A DNA stretch of 64,000 bases from NCBI RefSeq assembly GCF_019749955.1, contig NZ_JAIEPC010000064.1, forward strand, positions 1 to 64,000. Direction: 5' to 3'. The DNA comes from Sphingomonas sp. (GTDB lineage: Bacteria; Pseudomonadota; Alphaproteobacteria; Sphingomonadales; Sphingomonadaceae). The position numbers were made by a program, and so were the translations under genes. This document shows positions 35,748-45,330 of the stretch, one piece after another. The stretch's first letter is position 1, and every line of letters begins with the position of its first letter. The notes under the pieces were generated by a model. It was not told the origin of the DNA and made no database searches. It saw only the letters and a program-made list of their open reading frames with translations.

Positions 35748-37409
35748 ATGCCGACCGATATCGAAATAGCCCGCCAGGTCACGCTGCGCCCGATCGCCGA
35801 TGTGGCGGCGCAAGCGGGCATCCCGGCGGCGGCGATCGAACCCTATGGCCGCGCCAAGGCCAAGATCGATATCGGCGAGCTCCCCGCCCCGATCGCCCAA
35901 GGCAAGCTGATCCTCGTCACCGCGATCAACCCGACCCCGGCGGGCGAGGGCAAGACGACGACGTCGATCGGCCTTGCCGACGCGCTCAACCTCACCGGGC
36001 GCAAGACCATCCTCACTTTGCGCGAACCCTCGCTCGGCCCCTGTTTCGGCACCAAGGGTGGGGCGACCGGCGGCGGGCGCGCGCAAGTGGCGCCGATGGT
36101 CGACATCAACCTGCATTTCACCGGCGATTTCCACGCAATCACCGCCGCGCACAATCTCCTTGCCGCGCTGATCGACAACCACATCCATTGGGGCAATGCG
36201 CTCGACATTGATGTGCGGCGCGTCACGTGGCGGCGCGTGCTCGACATGAACGACCGGGCGTTGCGCGACATCGCCCAGTCGCTCGGTGGCGTCGCCAATG
36301 GCTACCCGCGCGAATCGGGCTTCGACATCACCGTCGCGTCCGAAGTGATGGCAGTGCTGTGCCTCGCTGAAGACATGGCCGATCTGCAGGCGCGGCTCGG
36401 GCGGATCATCGTTGCCGAGACGCGGGGCCGCCAGCCCGTCACCGCGCGCGACCTGAAGGCCGATGGCGCAATGGCGGTGCTGCTGGCGGAGGCGATCAAA
36501 CCCAATCTGGTCCAGACGCTCGAGGGCAATCCGGCGATCATTCACGGCGGCCCGTTCGCCAACATCGCGCATGGCTGCAATTCGGTGATCGCGACGCGCG
36601 CCGCTTTGGGCCTCGCCGATTATGTCGTCACCGAAGCCGGGTTCGGCGCCGATCTGGGTGCGGAGAAATTCTTTGACATCAAATGCCGCCAGGCCGGGCT
36701 CACCCCGGCCGCCGCGGTCATTGTTGCGACGGTGCGCGCGCTCAAGATGAACGGCGGCGTCGCCAAGACTGATCTCGGCGCCGAGGATGTTGCCGCCGTC
36801 GAGCGCGGTGTCGTCAACCTCGTTCGCCATATCGAAAATGTCCGCCAGTTCGGCGTGCCTGCGGTCGTTGCGATCAACCATTTCGGCGGCGACAGCGATG
36901 CAGAGATTGCGGTGATCGAGCAGTCTTGCGCCGCCCACGGCGTCCGCGCGGTGCTGTGCCGCCACTGGGCTGAGGGCGGCGCGGGCGCGACCGAACTTGC
37001 CGATGCAGTCGCGGCGCTCGCCGAACGCGGCAATGATTTCGCGCCGCTGTACGGCGACGAACTGCCGCTGCTCGACAAGATCCGCAGCGTCGCGACCCGC
37101 CTCTACCGCGCCGCCGACATCGCCCCGGCCCCCAGCGTCACCGCGCAACTCAAGCGGTGGGAAGCGGCGGACTTCGGTCATTTGCCCGTGTGCATGGCCA
37201 AAACCCAGTACAGCTTTTCCGCCGACCCCACGCTGCTCGGCGCGCCCGAAGGCCATATCCTGCCGATCCGCGAAGTCCGGCTCGCGGCGGGGGCGGGCTT
37301 TGTCGTCGCGATCTGCGGCGATCTGATGACAATGCCCGGCCTCCCGCGCACGCCCGCTGCCGAAGCCATTGGCCTCGACGCGCACGGCCAGGTCGAAGGG
37401 CTGTTTTGA
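35748..37409 (+). CDS. fhs: Formate-tetrahydrofolate ligase
   Basis: 553 residues, monofunctional enzyme making 10-formyl-THF from formate, THF and ATP in one-carbon metabolism. The P-loop is [39 protein letters not shown] is the family signature. The ATG at 35748 has GAGAGGGAG upstream. Its stop overlaps the GH53 start (TGATG), so the two form an operon despite unrelated functions. Confidence 0.97.
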   Translation: MPTDIEIARQVTLRPIADVAAQAGIPAAAIEPYGRAKAKIDIGELPAPIAQGKLILVTAINPTPAGEGKTTTSIGLADALNLTGRKTILTLREPSLGPCFGTKGGATGGGRAQVAPMVDINLHFTGDFHAITAAHNLLAALIDNHIHWGNALDIDVRRVTWRRVLDMNDRALRDIAQSLGGVANGYPRESGFDITVASEVMAVLCLAEDMADLQARLGRIIVAETRGRQPVTARDLKADGAMAVLLAEAIKPNLVQTLEGNPAIIHGGPFANIAHGCNSVIATRAALGLADYVVTEAGFGADLGAEKFFDIKCRQAGLTPAAAVIVATVRALKMNGGVAKTDLGAEDVAAVERGVVNLVRHIENVRQFGVPAVVAINHFGGDSDAEIAVIEQSCAAHGVRAVLCRHWAEGGAGATELADAVAALAERGNDFAPLYGDELPLLDKIRSVATRLYRAADIAPAPSVTAQLKRWEAADFGHLPVCMAKTQYSFSADPTLLGAPEGHILPIREVRLAAGAGFVVAICGDLMTMPGLPRTPAAEAIGLDAHGQVEGLF

Positions 37410-38512
37410 TGCGCTTAGGCCGCGCGCTTGCCGCCATCGCCATGCTCACCGCCGTTGGCGCGGCGCCCGCGCCCGAGCCCTTCTACCTCGGTGGCGACCT
37501 GTCCTACGCCAATGAAATGCGCGATTGCGGCGCAGTCTATCGCGCGGGCGGCAAGCCGGTCGATCCGTTCGTGCTGATGAAGGCGCGCGGCGGCAATCTC
37601 GCGCGCATCCGCCTCTGGAATGATCCGAAATGGACCCATTACAGCACGCTCGCCGATGTGACAGTCTCGATCGCCCGCGCACACAAGGCCGGCCTGCAAG
37701 TGCTGCTCGATTTCCATTATTCGGACGACTGGGCCGATGGCGACAAGCAGAACCCGCCCGCCGCCTGGGTGGGCTTGAGCGACGCGCAACAGGCGACGGC
37801 GCTGCACGACTATACCCGCCACGTGCTCGATACGCTCGCCAAGGCGCAGCTATGGCCCGAACTCGTTCAGGTCGGCAATGAGACCAATCCCGAACTCGCG
37901 GCAGGCCCGAAAAAGGCGATCAACTGGCCGCGCAACGCGCTCTTGCTCAACGCAGGGCTGCGCGCAGTGCGCGAAGCATCGGTCGCGGCGGGGAAGCCGG
38001 TGCAGACGATGCTCCACATTGCCCAGCCCGAAAATGCGGAAGCCTGGTTCGCGGCCGCGACCCAGGCGGGGGTGACCGATTATGACATGATCGGCCTCAG
38101 CTATTACCGCAAATGGTCGAAAGAAAGCGTCAGTGGCCTCACCGCGACAATCACCCGGCTACGCGCGACCTACCAAAAGCCGGTGATGGTCGTCGAAACC
38201 GCTTATCCCTTCACCACCGACAATGCCGACGAATCGGCCAATCTGTTGGGCGCCGACTCGCTCGATCCGGCCTATCCCGCAACGCCTGCGGGCCAGCGCG
38301 CCTATATGATCGACCTGACCCGTGCGGTGTTCAAGGCGGGCGGCAATGGCGTCAATTATTGGGCGCCCGATTGGGTGTCGACGCGCTGCGGCACGCGCTG
38401 GGGCAAGGGATCAGGCTGGGAAAACGCGGCATGGTTCGATTTCCACCACCGGCTCGAAGCGCTGCCGGTGCTCGACTTTCTCGCCGAACGTCCGACCGAT
38501 TCGGCAAAATAG
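37409..38512 (+). CDS. GH53 arabinogalactan endo-beta-1,4-galactanase, exported
   Basis: 367 residues with signal peptide ([20 protein letters not shown]). GH53 TIM barrel: starts GGDLSYANEMRDCGAVYRAG, the acid/base glutamate in QVGNETNPE, the nucleophile glutamate in MVVETAYPF. Cuts beta-1,4-galactan side chains of pectin, so it points to plant-polysaccharide use. It is isolated from other carbohydrate genes in this window; a TonB-dependent receptor lies 24 kb away, too far to link. Confidence 0.94.
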   Translation: MRLGRALAAIAMLTAVGAAPAPEPFYLGGDLSYANEMRDCGAVYRAGGKPVDPFVLMKARGGNLARIRLWNDPKWTHYSTLADVTVSIARAHKAGLQVLLDFHYSDDWADGDKQNPPAAWVGLSDAQQATALHDYTRHVLDTLAKAQLWPELVQVGNETNPELAAGPKKAINWPRNALLLNAGLRAVREASVAAGKPVQTMLHIAQPENAEAWFAAATQAGVTDYDMIGLSYYRKWSKESVSGLTATITRLRATYQKPVMVVETAYPFTTDNADESANLLGADSLDPAYPATPAGQRAYMIDLTRAVFKAGGNGVNYWAPDWVSTRCGTRWGKGSGWENAAWFDFHHRLEALPVLDFLAERPTDSAK

Positions 38513-38514
38513 AC

Positions 38515-38543
38515 TTGACATTTATAACCATATAGGCTATATG
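38515..38543 (+). promoter_or_regulatory. Consensus promoter with a palindrome over the -10
   Basis: TTGACA (38515-38520), 17-bp spacer, TATATG (38538-38543). The -10 is the right arm of CATATAGGCTATATG (38529-38543), whose 6-bp arms are perfect. This architecture is typical of autoregulated antitoxin promoters. It starts 2 bp after the GH53 stop and points right, where no standard gene follows. Confidence 0.65.
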
Positions 38544-38549
38544 CCTCGC

Positions 38550-38822
38550 CGTCACGATCACCCCGTCCGGCCGGCGGGATTGGCGTGACGGGGTTGGCGT
38601 CCCGGTGGGGCGTCGATCATCGACCGGCGCGGAGTCATCCAGGATAAAAGACGGATGTCCGCATGTCGGCCTGGCAAGGTAAACGCACGTAGGGCGTCGG
38701 CGGCTTGGCCGCCGGCAAAACTCGCAAGCGCTGCAAAACGCTGGAGAACTTCCGGCGACGGCGTGCACTTCGTCAGGCGAAACGTAAAAAGTCTCGACGC
38801 TTTGACTGACAATCAAGGCTAA
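38550..38822 (+). ncRNA. Candidate transcript of unknown nature (small RNA or decayed toxin-antitoxin remnant)
   Basis: A transcript from the promoter at 38515 would begin near 38550. The first 60 nt can fold (CCCCGTC with GACGGGG). A frame from ATG 38655 to TAA 38822 encodes 55 residues (MSACRPGKVNARRASAAWPP at the start), and another frame encodes a very basic peptide ending RRRRALRQAKRKKSRRFD. Third-position GC in both is only about 50-60 percent, well below the neighbours, so neither is a typical resident gene. No Rfam-type family is recognised. Confidence 0.35.
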
Positions 38823-38886
38823 CCAAGTCGTCGAGCGCTGGATGCAGCGGCTAGACGCGCCGGTCGATTTCCCTTGCTGCCGCGAA

Positions 38887-38911
38887 GCGGCGGGCGCCCC
38901 GCGCCCGCCGC
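38887..38911. terminator. GC-rich hairpin at the convergent gene ends
   Basis: GCGGCGGGCG and CGCCCGCCGC form a perfect 10-bp stem with a 5-nt loop, 26 bp from the stop of the PLP enzyme gene. No T-run follows on either strand, so it is at most an imperfect or processing-type terminator. Confidence 0.45.
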
Positions 38912-38936
38912 CGCGCTGGCGTGCGGTTCGTCGGCT

Positions 38937-40259
38937 TCAGATCGCGTTCAGCGCCTGATCGAAATCGGCAATCAAATCATCGGCATCCTCCACGCCGATC
39001 GAGATGCGCACCAGATTATCGGTGATGCCGAGCGCTTTCTTGCGCGCTTCGGGCACCGACAAATGCGTCATCCCCGCCGGGTGACTCGCGAGCGTCTCCG
39101 TGCCGCCGAGCGATACCGCGAGCTTGGCGATCTTGAGCGCGTCGAGGAAAGCGAAGCTCTCCTTCTCGCCGCCCTTCAGGAACAGCGAGAAAGTGCTGCC
39201 CGCGCCGGTGCAATGGCGGCGGTAAATGTCGGCCTGCCGCTCTTCACCCGGCGTCGATTCGAGGAAGCCGAGATAGCCGACGCGCTCGACCTTGGGGTGG
39301 TGGCGCAGGAATTCGCAGACCTTCACCGCATTCTCGCCCGCGCGGCTCATCCGTAATTCGAGCGTCTCGAGACTGCGCAGCAGCATCCACGCGGTGTTGG
39401 GATCGGTGATCGTGCCGATCGTGTTGCGCATCAGCCGGATCGTGTTGATGTGCGCCTTCGACCCCAGCACGCCGCCCGCGACCAGATCCGAATGGCCGCC
39501 GGCATATTTGGTCAGGCTATAGACGACCAGATCAGCGCCATGCTTCAGCGGTTGATGCCACAGCGGCCCGAGGAAGGTGTTGTCGATCGCGATCGGCGGC
39601 TTGTCCTCGCTGTTCGCCCAGATCGCGTCGCGGCTGGCGGCAACCGCTTCGACATCGACCAACGCGTTGGTCGGATTGGCGGGGCTTTCGAGATAGATCA
39701 GCGCGACCCGGCCAGTCGCGGCCTTGGCGAGGATCGTGTCGATTTCTTCGCGCGTTGCGCCTGCCGGAAAATCGAGGAAATGCACGCCGAACCGCCCGAG
39801 CACGCGCGCGATCAGCGTTTCGGTCGCGGCATAGAGCGGGCCTGAATGGACAATCGTGTCGCCGGGCTTGACCATCGACAGGAACAGGGTCGCGATCGCC
39901 GACATACCGCTTGAGAACGTCAGCGCATCCTCGGCCTCTTCCCACACGCCGAGCCGGTCTTCGAGAATTTCCTGATTCGGGCCGTTGAAGCGCGAATAGA
40001 CGAGACCCTCGGCGCCGCCCGGGCGCTTGCCCGTCAAGCCTTCGAAATGGCGCTTGCCCGCCGCTGCATTGGGGAAGACGAAGGTCGAGGTCAGGAAGAT
40101 CGGCGGCTTGAGCGATCCTTCGGACAGCGTCGGGTCATAACCATGGCCCATCATCAAGGTCGACGGCTTCAGCTTGCGCCCGCCGATCGTGTCGATGTCG
40201 GCCTTGGGACGGCGGCGGGATTCGACCCCGGTCAGGGTGGCTTCGGTTTCGTCGGTCAT
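38937..40259 (-). CDS. Cystathionine gamma-synthase family PLP enzyme
   Basis: 440 residues of the Cys/Met-metabolism PLP family. The Schiff-base lysine is in VVYSLTKYAGGHSDLVAGGV; the PLP phosphate contact is in TFSSGMSAIATLFLSMVKPG; YSRFNGPNQEILEDRLG is also typical. An extra 40-residue N-terminus precedes the fold. This branch could be cystathionine gamma-synthase, O-acyl-homoserine sulfhydrylase or a gamma-lyase; sequence alone does not settle it. It stands alone, with no riboswitch seen in the 60-bp upstream gap. Confidence 0.9.
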   Translation of the reverse strand: MTDETEATLTGVESRRRPKADIDTIGGRKLKPSTLMMGHGYDPTLSEGSLKPPIFLTSTFVFPNAAAGKRHFEGLTGKRPGGAEGLVYSRFNGPNQEILEDRLGVWEEAEDALTFSSGMSAIATLFLSMVKPGDTIVHSGPLYAATETLIARVLGRFGVHFLDFPAGATREEIDTILAKAATGRVALIYLESPANPTNALVDVEAVAASRDAIWANSEDKPPIAIDNTFLGPLWHQPLKHGADLVVYSLTKYAGGHSDLVAGGVLGSKAHINTIRLMRNTIGTITDPNTAWMLLRSLETLELRMSRAGENAVKVCEFLRHHPKVERVGYLGFLESTPGEERQADIYRRHCTGAGSTFSLFLKGGEKESFAFLDALKIAKLAVSLGGTETLASHPAGMTHLSVPEARKKALGITDNLVRISIGVEDADDLIADFDQALNAI

Positions 40260-40319
40260 GAAGGCGCTCCTTGGGGAGGGATGGCGCGCTTCTAGCGGCT
40301 GGATGGCCGGGGGGATAGC

Positions 40320-41084
40320 TTAGCCAAGCCCGATCAGCGAAATCTGTCGACCGTAATCGCTTTCGCCGCGGTGGGTGGCGCGGCGGAAGCTGAAGAACCG
40401 GTCCGGATCGGCATAGGTGTCGTGGCTCGTCAGCTCGATTCGTCCGACCCCGGCCCCCGCCAGCCGCGCGGCGACATAGGCGGCGAGATCGAATTGCTGA
40501 TGGCCCGGACGGCCGGGCGCGAAGAAGCGCTCGTTCGTCGGATCATGTTCTTCGAAGCGGCGGGCGAAGCCGTCGTCGACTTCATAGCTGACCCGGCTGA
40601 TGCACGGGCCAATCGCCGCCGCGATCCGGTCGGGCTTGGCTCCCAGCGCAACCATCGCGGCGACCGTGCGGTCGGTGACGCCGCTCAGCGCGCCTTTCCA
40701 CCCGGCATGTGCCGCGCCGATCACCCCGGCGGTTTCGTCGTGGAGCAGCACCGGCGCGCAATCGGCGGTGAGAATCCCGAGCAGCAGCCCCGGCCGATCA
40801 CTGACCATCGCGTCAGCCCGCGGGCGTTCGTCGAAATCGATGGGGGCGACCACCGTCACCACCTCGGCTGAATGCACCTGAAACAGCGTCACCAGCGCGG
40901 CGTCGGGCAACACCGCCGCCACCGCGCGTGCGCGATTCTCGGCAATCGCGTCAGCCTCATCGTCCGATCCCGTGCCGACGTTCAGCCCGGCAACAATGCC
41001 GCCCGACACCCCGCCGCGCCGTCCGAGAAAGCCATGCGGGGTGCCGTTCAACGCCGTGGCGCGGATCACCTCGACGGCGCTCAC
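40320..41084 (-). CDS. pgeF: Peptidoglycan editing factor PgeF (YfiH/laccase-domain family)
   Basis: 254 residues. Conserved metal-site pieces: TLFQVHSAEVVTV, GILTADCAPVLLHDETAGVI and GAAHAGWKGALSGV, then IGPCISRVSYEV. The family removes mis-incorporated serine from peptidoglycan precursors; older names call it polyphenol oxidase. The ATG overlaps the GNAT stop, continuing a coupled run lgt, methyltransferase, GNAT, pgeF. Confidence 0.94.
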   Translation of the reverse strand: MSAVEVIRATALNGTPHGFLGRRGGVSGGIVAGLNVGTGSDDEADAIAENRARAVAAVLPDAALVTLFQVHSAEVVTVVAPIDFDERPRADAMVSDRPGLLLGILTADCAPVLLHDETAGVIGAAHAGWKGALSGVTDRTVAAMVALGAKPDRIAAAIGPCISRVSYEVDDGFARRFEEHDPTNERFFAPGRPGHQQFDLAAYVAARLAGAGVGRIELTSHDTYADPDRFFSFRRATHRGESDYGRQISLIGLG

Positions 41085-41596
41085 AGCATCAACTGCATGA
41101 TGAGGTCGCGATCAATCTGGGTGCCGGTGGGAAATGCATAATCGCCGATATGGACGAAGCCATAGCGATCGTAAAAAGCTTTCGCGCGGTGATTGTCTTC
41201 CCACACCGTCAGCACCAGCGCGCTGGCGCCCGATTGGCGCGCGGTATCGATCGTCCACGCCATCAGCGCCTGCGCCACGCCGCGCCCGTGCCAGGCTTGG
41301 GCGACATAGAGCTGGCTGAGCTGCTGTGCCCCCGCCGCGATGACCGGATCGGTGAGCCATAAGGGCGACAGCTTGGCAAAGCCGGCAATCACGGTGTCGC
41401 TAATGGCAAGCCGGATCTTGTGCGCTGGCTCTGTCAGTGACGCGATAAGCCGACCCTGCGGCCCAAAGGCTTCGGCAACGTACAGCGCAATATCGTCAGG
41501 ACTGGCCGAATGGCCGAACGTCTCCAGCCAGATTGTCCGGGCCATCGCGTCGAGCGCGGGGCCGTCGGTTGGTGTCGCGTCGCGATAATCGATCAT
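41081..41596 (-). CDS. GNAT family N-acetyltransferase
   Basis: 171 residues from the ATG at 41596, overlapping the methyltransferase stop (ATGA). Acetyl-CoA site: QLYVAQAWHGRGVAQALMAW, followed by ALVLTVWEDNHRAKAFYDRY. Not closely similar to the two GNATs near 15 kb. Substrate unknown. Confidence 0.9.
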   Translation of the reverse strand: MIDYRDATPTDGPALDAMARTIWLETFGHSASPDDIALYVAEAFGPQGRLIASLTEPAHKIRLAISDTVIAGFAKLSPLWLTDPVIAAGAQQLSQLYVAQAWHGRGVAQALMAWTIDTARQSGASALVLTVWEDNHRAKAFYDRYGFVHIGDYAFPTGTQIDRDLIMQLML

Positions 41597-42642
41597 GCAA
41601 ACCCCGCCGGTTGTGGCCAGCCGCGCGCGGTGACGGCCAGTGCCTTGAACAATTCCCCCATCTGGTCGGGCGCGACCAGCCGATCGCGATCGGGCGCCAC
41701 CGTCGCCCCCAGCGCCGCCGCGCGCGCGTCGATCCCGAGCGCAGTCAGCAGCGCGCCTTGCGTGACCGGACCGTACGGCACCGCGCCCGCGCTGAGCGCC
41801 GCCGCCGCCAGCGTCGCGAAATCGACATGCGCAGTCAGGTCGTGCGCGCCGGGCGCCTCGAACGGATTGGCAAAGCCGTGCGCGCGCACCGCCTGCAATG
41901 TCTCGCCAATCGCAGGCCCCGCATAGCCATAATCGATCGTCAGCATCGCCCCGCCCTGCGCCGCGATCCGCTGGGCCAGATCGCGCATGATCGCGACCGC
42001 AGCAGGCGCCGTTTCGATCACCGATCCCGGCGGCGCATCGGCAAGCTCGGGCGGGATGATCGCGTCGGGCACGCGCGCGCCCGCAATCGGCAGGAACAGC
42101 AAATCCTGGCATCCCACGACACGCTCGTGCCAATGGTCGAGCGCGCGCACGAGCTGGCGAATCGGCAGCGCGTCGAAGAATTCATTGGCGACGATGATCA
42201 GCGCGACATCGTCCGGCAGGCTGGTCGTGTCGTCGTGCCAAACCGCGCCGGGAACGCGCTCGGCCTGCGCCGCGCGCAGCACCGGGCTGGTCTCGACGAA
42301 ATGCACCGGCGGCGTCAGGCCCGCCTTGGCCATCACCCGCAGCGCATCGACGGCAAGCGTCCCGCGCCCCGGCCCCAGCTCGACATAGGCAACCGGCGGT
42401 CGCCCCGCGCGCTCCCACAGGTCCGCCGCCCAGGCGCCGATCAGCTCGCCGAACATCTGGCTGATTTCGGGCGCGGTCACGAAATCGCCGCCCGCGCCCA
42501 GCGGATCACGCGTGGCGTAATAATGCGCATTCGCCGCCGCCATAAACTGCGCGATCGGGATCGGCCCCGCCAGCGTGATCGCCCGCGCCAGCCGTTCGGC
42601 CAATAATGCTTCCGGCTGTGCCGCGTCGCTCACCTCAGGCAA
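41593..42642 (-). CDS. MidA/NDUFAF7-family SAM-dependent methyltransferase
   Basis: 349 residues. SAM motif [20 protein letters not shown], preceded by the family-specific [20 protein letters not shown] and followed by [17 protein letters not shown]. The mitochondrial homologue methylates an arginine of a complex I subunit; the bacterial role is less clear. The start overlaps the lgt end by 8 bp. Usually found next to lgt in alphaproteobacteria, as here. Confidence 0.93.
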   Translation of the reverse strand: MPEVSDAAQPEALLAERLARAITLAGPIPIAQFMAAANAHYYATRDPLGAGGDFVTAPEISQMFGELIGAWAADLWERAGRPPVAYVELGPGRGTLAVDALRVMAKAGLTPPVHFVETSPVLRAAQAERVPGAVWHDDTTSLPDDVALIIVANEFFDALPIRQLVRALDHWHERVVGCQDLLFLPIAGARVPDAIIPPELADAPPGSVIETAPAAVAIMRDLAQRIAAQGGAMLTIDYGYAGPAIGETLQAVRAHGFANPFEAPGAHDLTAHVDFATLAAAALSAGAVPYGPVTQGALLTALGIDARAAALGATVAPDRDRLVAPDQMGELFKALAVTARGWPQPAGFA

Positions 42643-43513
42643 CGCTCTCCGCGCCCGCGATGCTTTCGATCCGGTGGCGCCGACTTTTGGCGGTCAGGAT
42701 CAGATAGGCGCCGCCCGCAATCATCGGCACGCACAGCCACTGGCCCATCTGAATGCCGGTCTTTTCGATAAAGGTCCCCGCGAACTGCGCATCGGGCTCG
42801 CGGCAATATTCAACGAGGAAGCGCGCGATGCCATATCCCGCCGTGAAGATGCCCACGAGAAGCCCCGGCTGATACCGTGCCTTGGTCCGCCAGAACGCCC
42901 ACCACAGAATCGCGAAGAGCACCAGCCCTTCAAGCCCCGCTTCGTAGAGCTGGCTCGGGTGCCGTGCGAGCGGCCCTGCATGTGGGAAGATGATCGCCCA
43001 GGGCAGATCGGCGGGCTTGCCCCACAGCTCACCGTTCACGAAATTCGCCAGCCGCCCGAAAAACAGCCCGAACGGGACGGTGCACGCAACATAATCATGC
43101 ACGCGCAGCCAATCGAGCTTGTTGTTGCGCGAAAAGAGAATCAGGCCAATCGAGGTACCGATTGTGCCGCCGTGAAACGACATGCCGCCGTCCCACAATC
43201 GCAGGATGCGCCACGGCTCCAGAAACATGTCGGGCGAATAGAAAATCACATAGCCCAGCCGCCCGCCGAGAATCACCCCCAGCGTCGCATAGAACACCAG
43301 ATCATCGGCGTGCCGCCGCGCCATTGGCGCGCCCGGCTGGGCAATCAGCTTCAGCAGATACCACCAGCCGACGATGATGCCGGTGATATAGGCGATCGAA
43401 TACCATTTCAGGCTGAACCAGCCGATCGTGAAGACCGCCGGATTGAGCCCGAGCTGCTCGAAACGGATATGCGTACCAGTATCGGCAGCCGCAGTGACAA
43501 GAGACAGGATCAA
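42635..43513 (-). CDS. lgt: Prolipoprotein diacylglyceryl transferase
   Basis: 292 residues from a TTG at 43513 (GGGGA upstream; no ATG is available before the first helix). Seven transmembrane helices. Catalytic and signature residues: [16 protein letters not shown] and [20 protein letters not shown]. Adds diacylglycerol to lipobox cysteines, needed by Pal and other lipoproteins here. The huge open frame extending to 45301 is antisense to the acyl-CoA synthetase gene. Confidence 0.95.
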   Translation of the reverse strand: MILSLVTAAADTGTHIRFEQLGLNPAVFTIGWFSLKWYSIAYITGIIVGWWYLLKLIAQPGAPMARRHADDLVFYATLGVILGGRLGYVIFYSPDMFLEPWRILRLWDGGMSFHGGTIGTSIGLILFSRNNKLDWLRVHDYVACTVPFGLFFGRLANFVNGELWGKPADLPWAIIFPHAGPLARHPSQLYEAGLEGLVLFAILWWAFWRTKARYQPGLLVGIFTAGYGIARFLVEYCREPDAQFAGTFIEKTGIQMGQWLCVPMIAGGAYLILTAKSRRHRIESIAGAESVA

Positions 43514-43579
43514 GGCTTTTCCCCGAGCTTTCGCGCCTCCATAAGGGGGTACGGGTCGAAGACCAAGAGGGAGAGACAA

Positions 43580-45292
43580 ATGCCGAGCGTGTTGGACCAG
43601 CGTATCGATGCCGCAGTCGCAGGGCTGACCGGGCCGGGGGGCCCGATGCCGCTCACGACAGTGCAGCGCGATGGCATGGACTATCCCGCCATCGCGGTCG
43701 CGCCGCCCGCGCTCACCTATTATTTCGCGCATTTCTGCACCGAGCATGCCGACAAGACGTTTTTGGTCGCGGGCGACGAGCGGCTGACCTTTGCGCAGGT
43801 CCATAGTGCCGCAACCGATGTCGCCCGCGCGCTGATCGACGGCTTTCACATCACGCGGGGCGACCGGATCGGCATTGCGATGCGCAATTCGCCCGCCTGG
43901 ATCGCGCTCTACATGGGAATCCTGATGGCAGGCGGCGTCGCCACATTGCTCAACGGCTGGTGGCAGACCGGCGAGCTCGCCGACGCCATTGCCGAGGTCG
44001 AGTGCAAGCTCGTCTTCGCCGATGCTCCGCGCGCGCAACGACTCGACGAAGCGACCGGGCTCGGTGCGGAAATTGTGCCGATCGACGATCGCCTTCCGCT
44101 CGTGCAGGCGATGGCGCCGCTCACCAGCCGGGGCGGCAATGCCGAAACCGCGCTGCCGATGCTGATGGGCGATGACAATGCGACGATCCTGTTCACCAGC
44201 GGCTCGACCGGCCAGTCGAAGGGCGCGCTTAGTGATCACCGCGCGATCACCCAGGCCGTGTTCAACTACCTCGCCAGCGCGCTGACGATGCTCGCGCTGG
44301 CGACGCAGGACGGCACGCCGCCGCCTGCGCAGCATGCGACGTTGCTCAACGTGCCGCTCTTCCACGTCACCGCCGAAGTGCCCGTTTTCCTCCAGAGCTT
44401 CGCGATGGGCCGCAAGCTCGTGCTGATGCCGAAGTGGGATGCCGAAGAAGCGATGCGGCTGATTGAACAGGAACGGGTGAGCTATTTCGTCGGCGTGCCG
44501 CTGATGAGCTTTGAAATCCTTACCCATCCGAACCGGCCCAACTATGATCTGACGAGCTGCACCGATTTTGCCGCAGGCGGTGCGCCGCGCCCGGTCGAGC
44601 ATGTCCGCCGCTTGAGCGAGGAAATGGGCGGGGCCAAGCCGTTGCTCGGCTATGGCCTGACCGAGACCAACGGCGTCGGCTGCGGCAATTACCGCGAAAA
44701 TTACCTCGCCAAGCCCAATTCGACCGGGCGCGCCTCGCCCCCGCTCGTCGAACTCGCGATCCTCGACGCGAAGGAGCAGCCGCTGCCAGCTGGCGACCGC
44801 GGCGAAGTCGCGATCCGGTCGATCTGCAACTTCAAGGAATATTACAACCGGCCCGAGGCAACGCGCGATGCCTTTACCGAGGATCGCTTCTTTTTGACCG
44901 GGGACATCGGCTATCTCGACGACGACGGCTATTTGTTCATCGTCGACCGCAAGAAGGACATCATCATCCGTGGCGGCGAGAATATCTCGTGCCAGGAAGT
45001 CGAAGCCGCGATTTACGAAAACCCGTGCGTCGCCGAAGTCGCGGTGTTCGGGCTGCCCGACGAACGTTTCGGCGAAGTGCCAGGCGCGGTCGTGCATGTC
45101 CGCCCCGGCGCCGTGCTCGATGCCGAAGCGCTGACCGAATTCCTGACCGCGCGGATCGCCGCGTTCAAGGTGCCGCGCATGATCTGGCTGTCGGACGCGC
45201 CGCTCGCCCGGCTCGGCACCGAAAAGATCGACAAGGTGACGATTCGCGCCACCTATCGCGCGCGTTATGCCGAGGAAGCGCAAGCCGCGTGA
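43580..45292 (+). CDS. AMP-binding acyl-CoA synthetase
   Basis: 570 residues. ATP/AMP motif [17 protein letters not shown], the A5 motif [14 protein letters not shown]7 [20 protein letters not shown], and hinge [20 protein letters not shown]; the final catalytic lysine is in GTEKIDKV. Activates a carboxylic acid (medium/long chain or aromatic) to its CoA thioester. GAGGGAGAG precedes the ATG at 43580. Followed after 38 bp by the molybdopterin subunit gene. Confidence 0.93.
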   Translation: MPSVLDQRIDAAVAGLTGPGGPMPLTTVQRDGMDYPAIAVAPPALTYYFAHFCTEHADKTFLVAGDERLTFAQVHSAATDVARALIDGFHITRGDRIGIAMRNSPAWIALYMGILMAGGVATLLNGWWQTGELADAIAEVECKLVFADAPRAQRLDEATGLGAEIVPIDDRLPLVQAMAPLTSRGGNAETALPMLMGDDNATILFTSGSTGQSKGALSDHRAITQAVFNYLASALTMLALATQDGTPPPAQHATLLNVPLFHVTAEVPVFLQSFAMGRKLVLMPKWDAEEAMRLIEQERVSYFVGVPLMSFEILTHPNRPNYDLTSCTDFAAGGAPRPVEHVRRLSEEMGGAKPLLGYGLTETNGVGCGNYRENYLAKPNSTGRASPPLVELAILDAKEQPLPAGDRGEVAIRSICNFKEYYNRPEATRDAFTEDRFFLTGDIGYLDDDGYLFIVDRKKDIIIRGGENISCQEVEAAIYENPCVAEVAVFGLPDERFGEVPGAVVHVRPGAVLDAEALTEFLTARIAAFKVPRMIWLSDAPLARLGTEKIDKVTIRATYRARYAEEAQAA

Positions 45293-45330
45293 CGCTGGCA
45301 TTGCGACCGGTCCGGCCCTAGGGCGGCGCT

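Noticed and set aside
40260..40319. Possible SAM riboswitch before the PLP sulfur enzyme gene
   Set aside because: The 60-bp gap is too short and no SAM-II-like pseudoknot sequence is visible.
43514..45301. Upstream extension of the lgt frame
   Set aside because: Antisense to the acyl-CoA synthetase; Lgt homologues start at the TTG at 43513.
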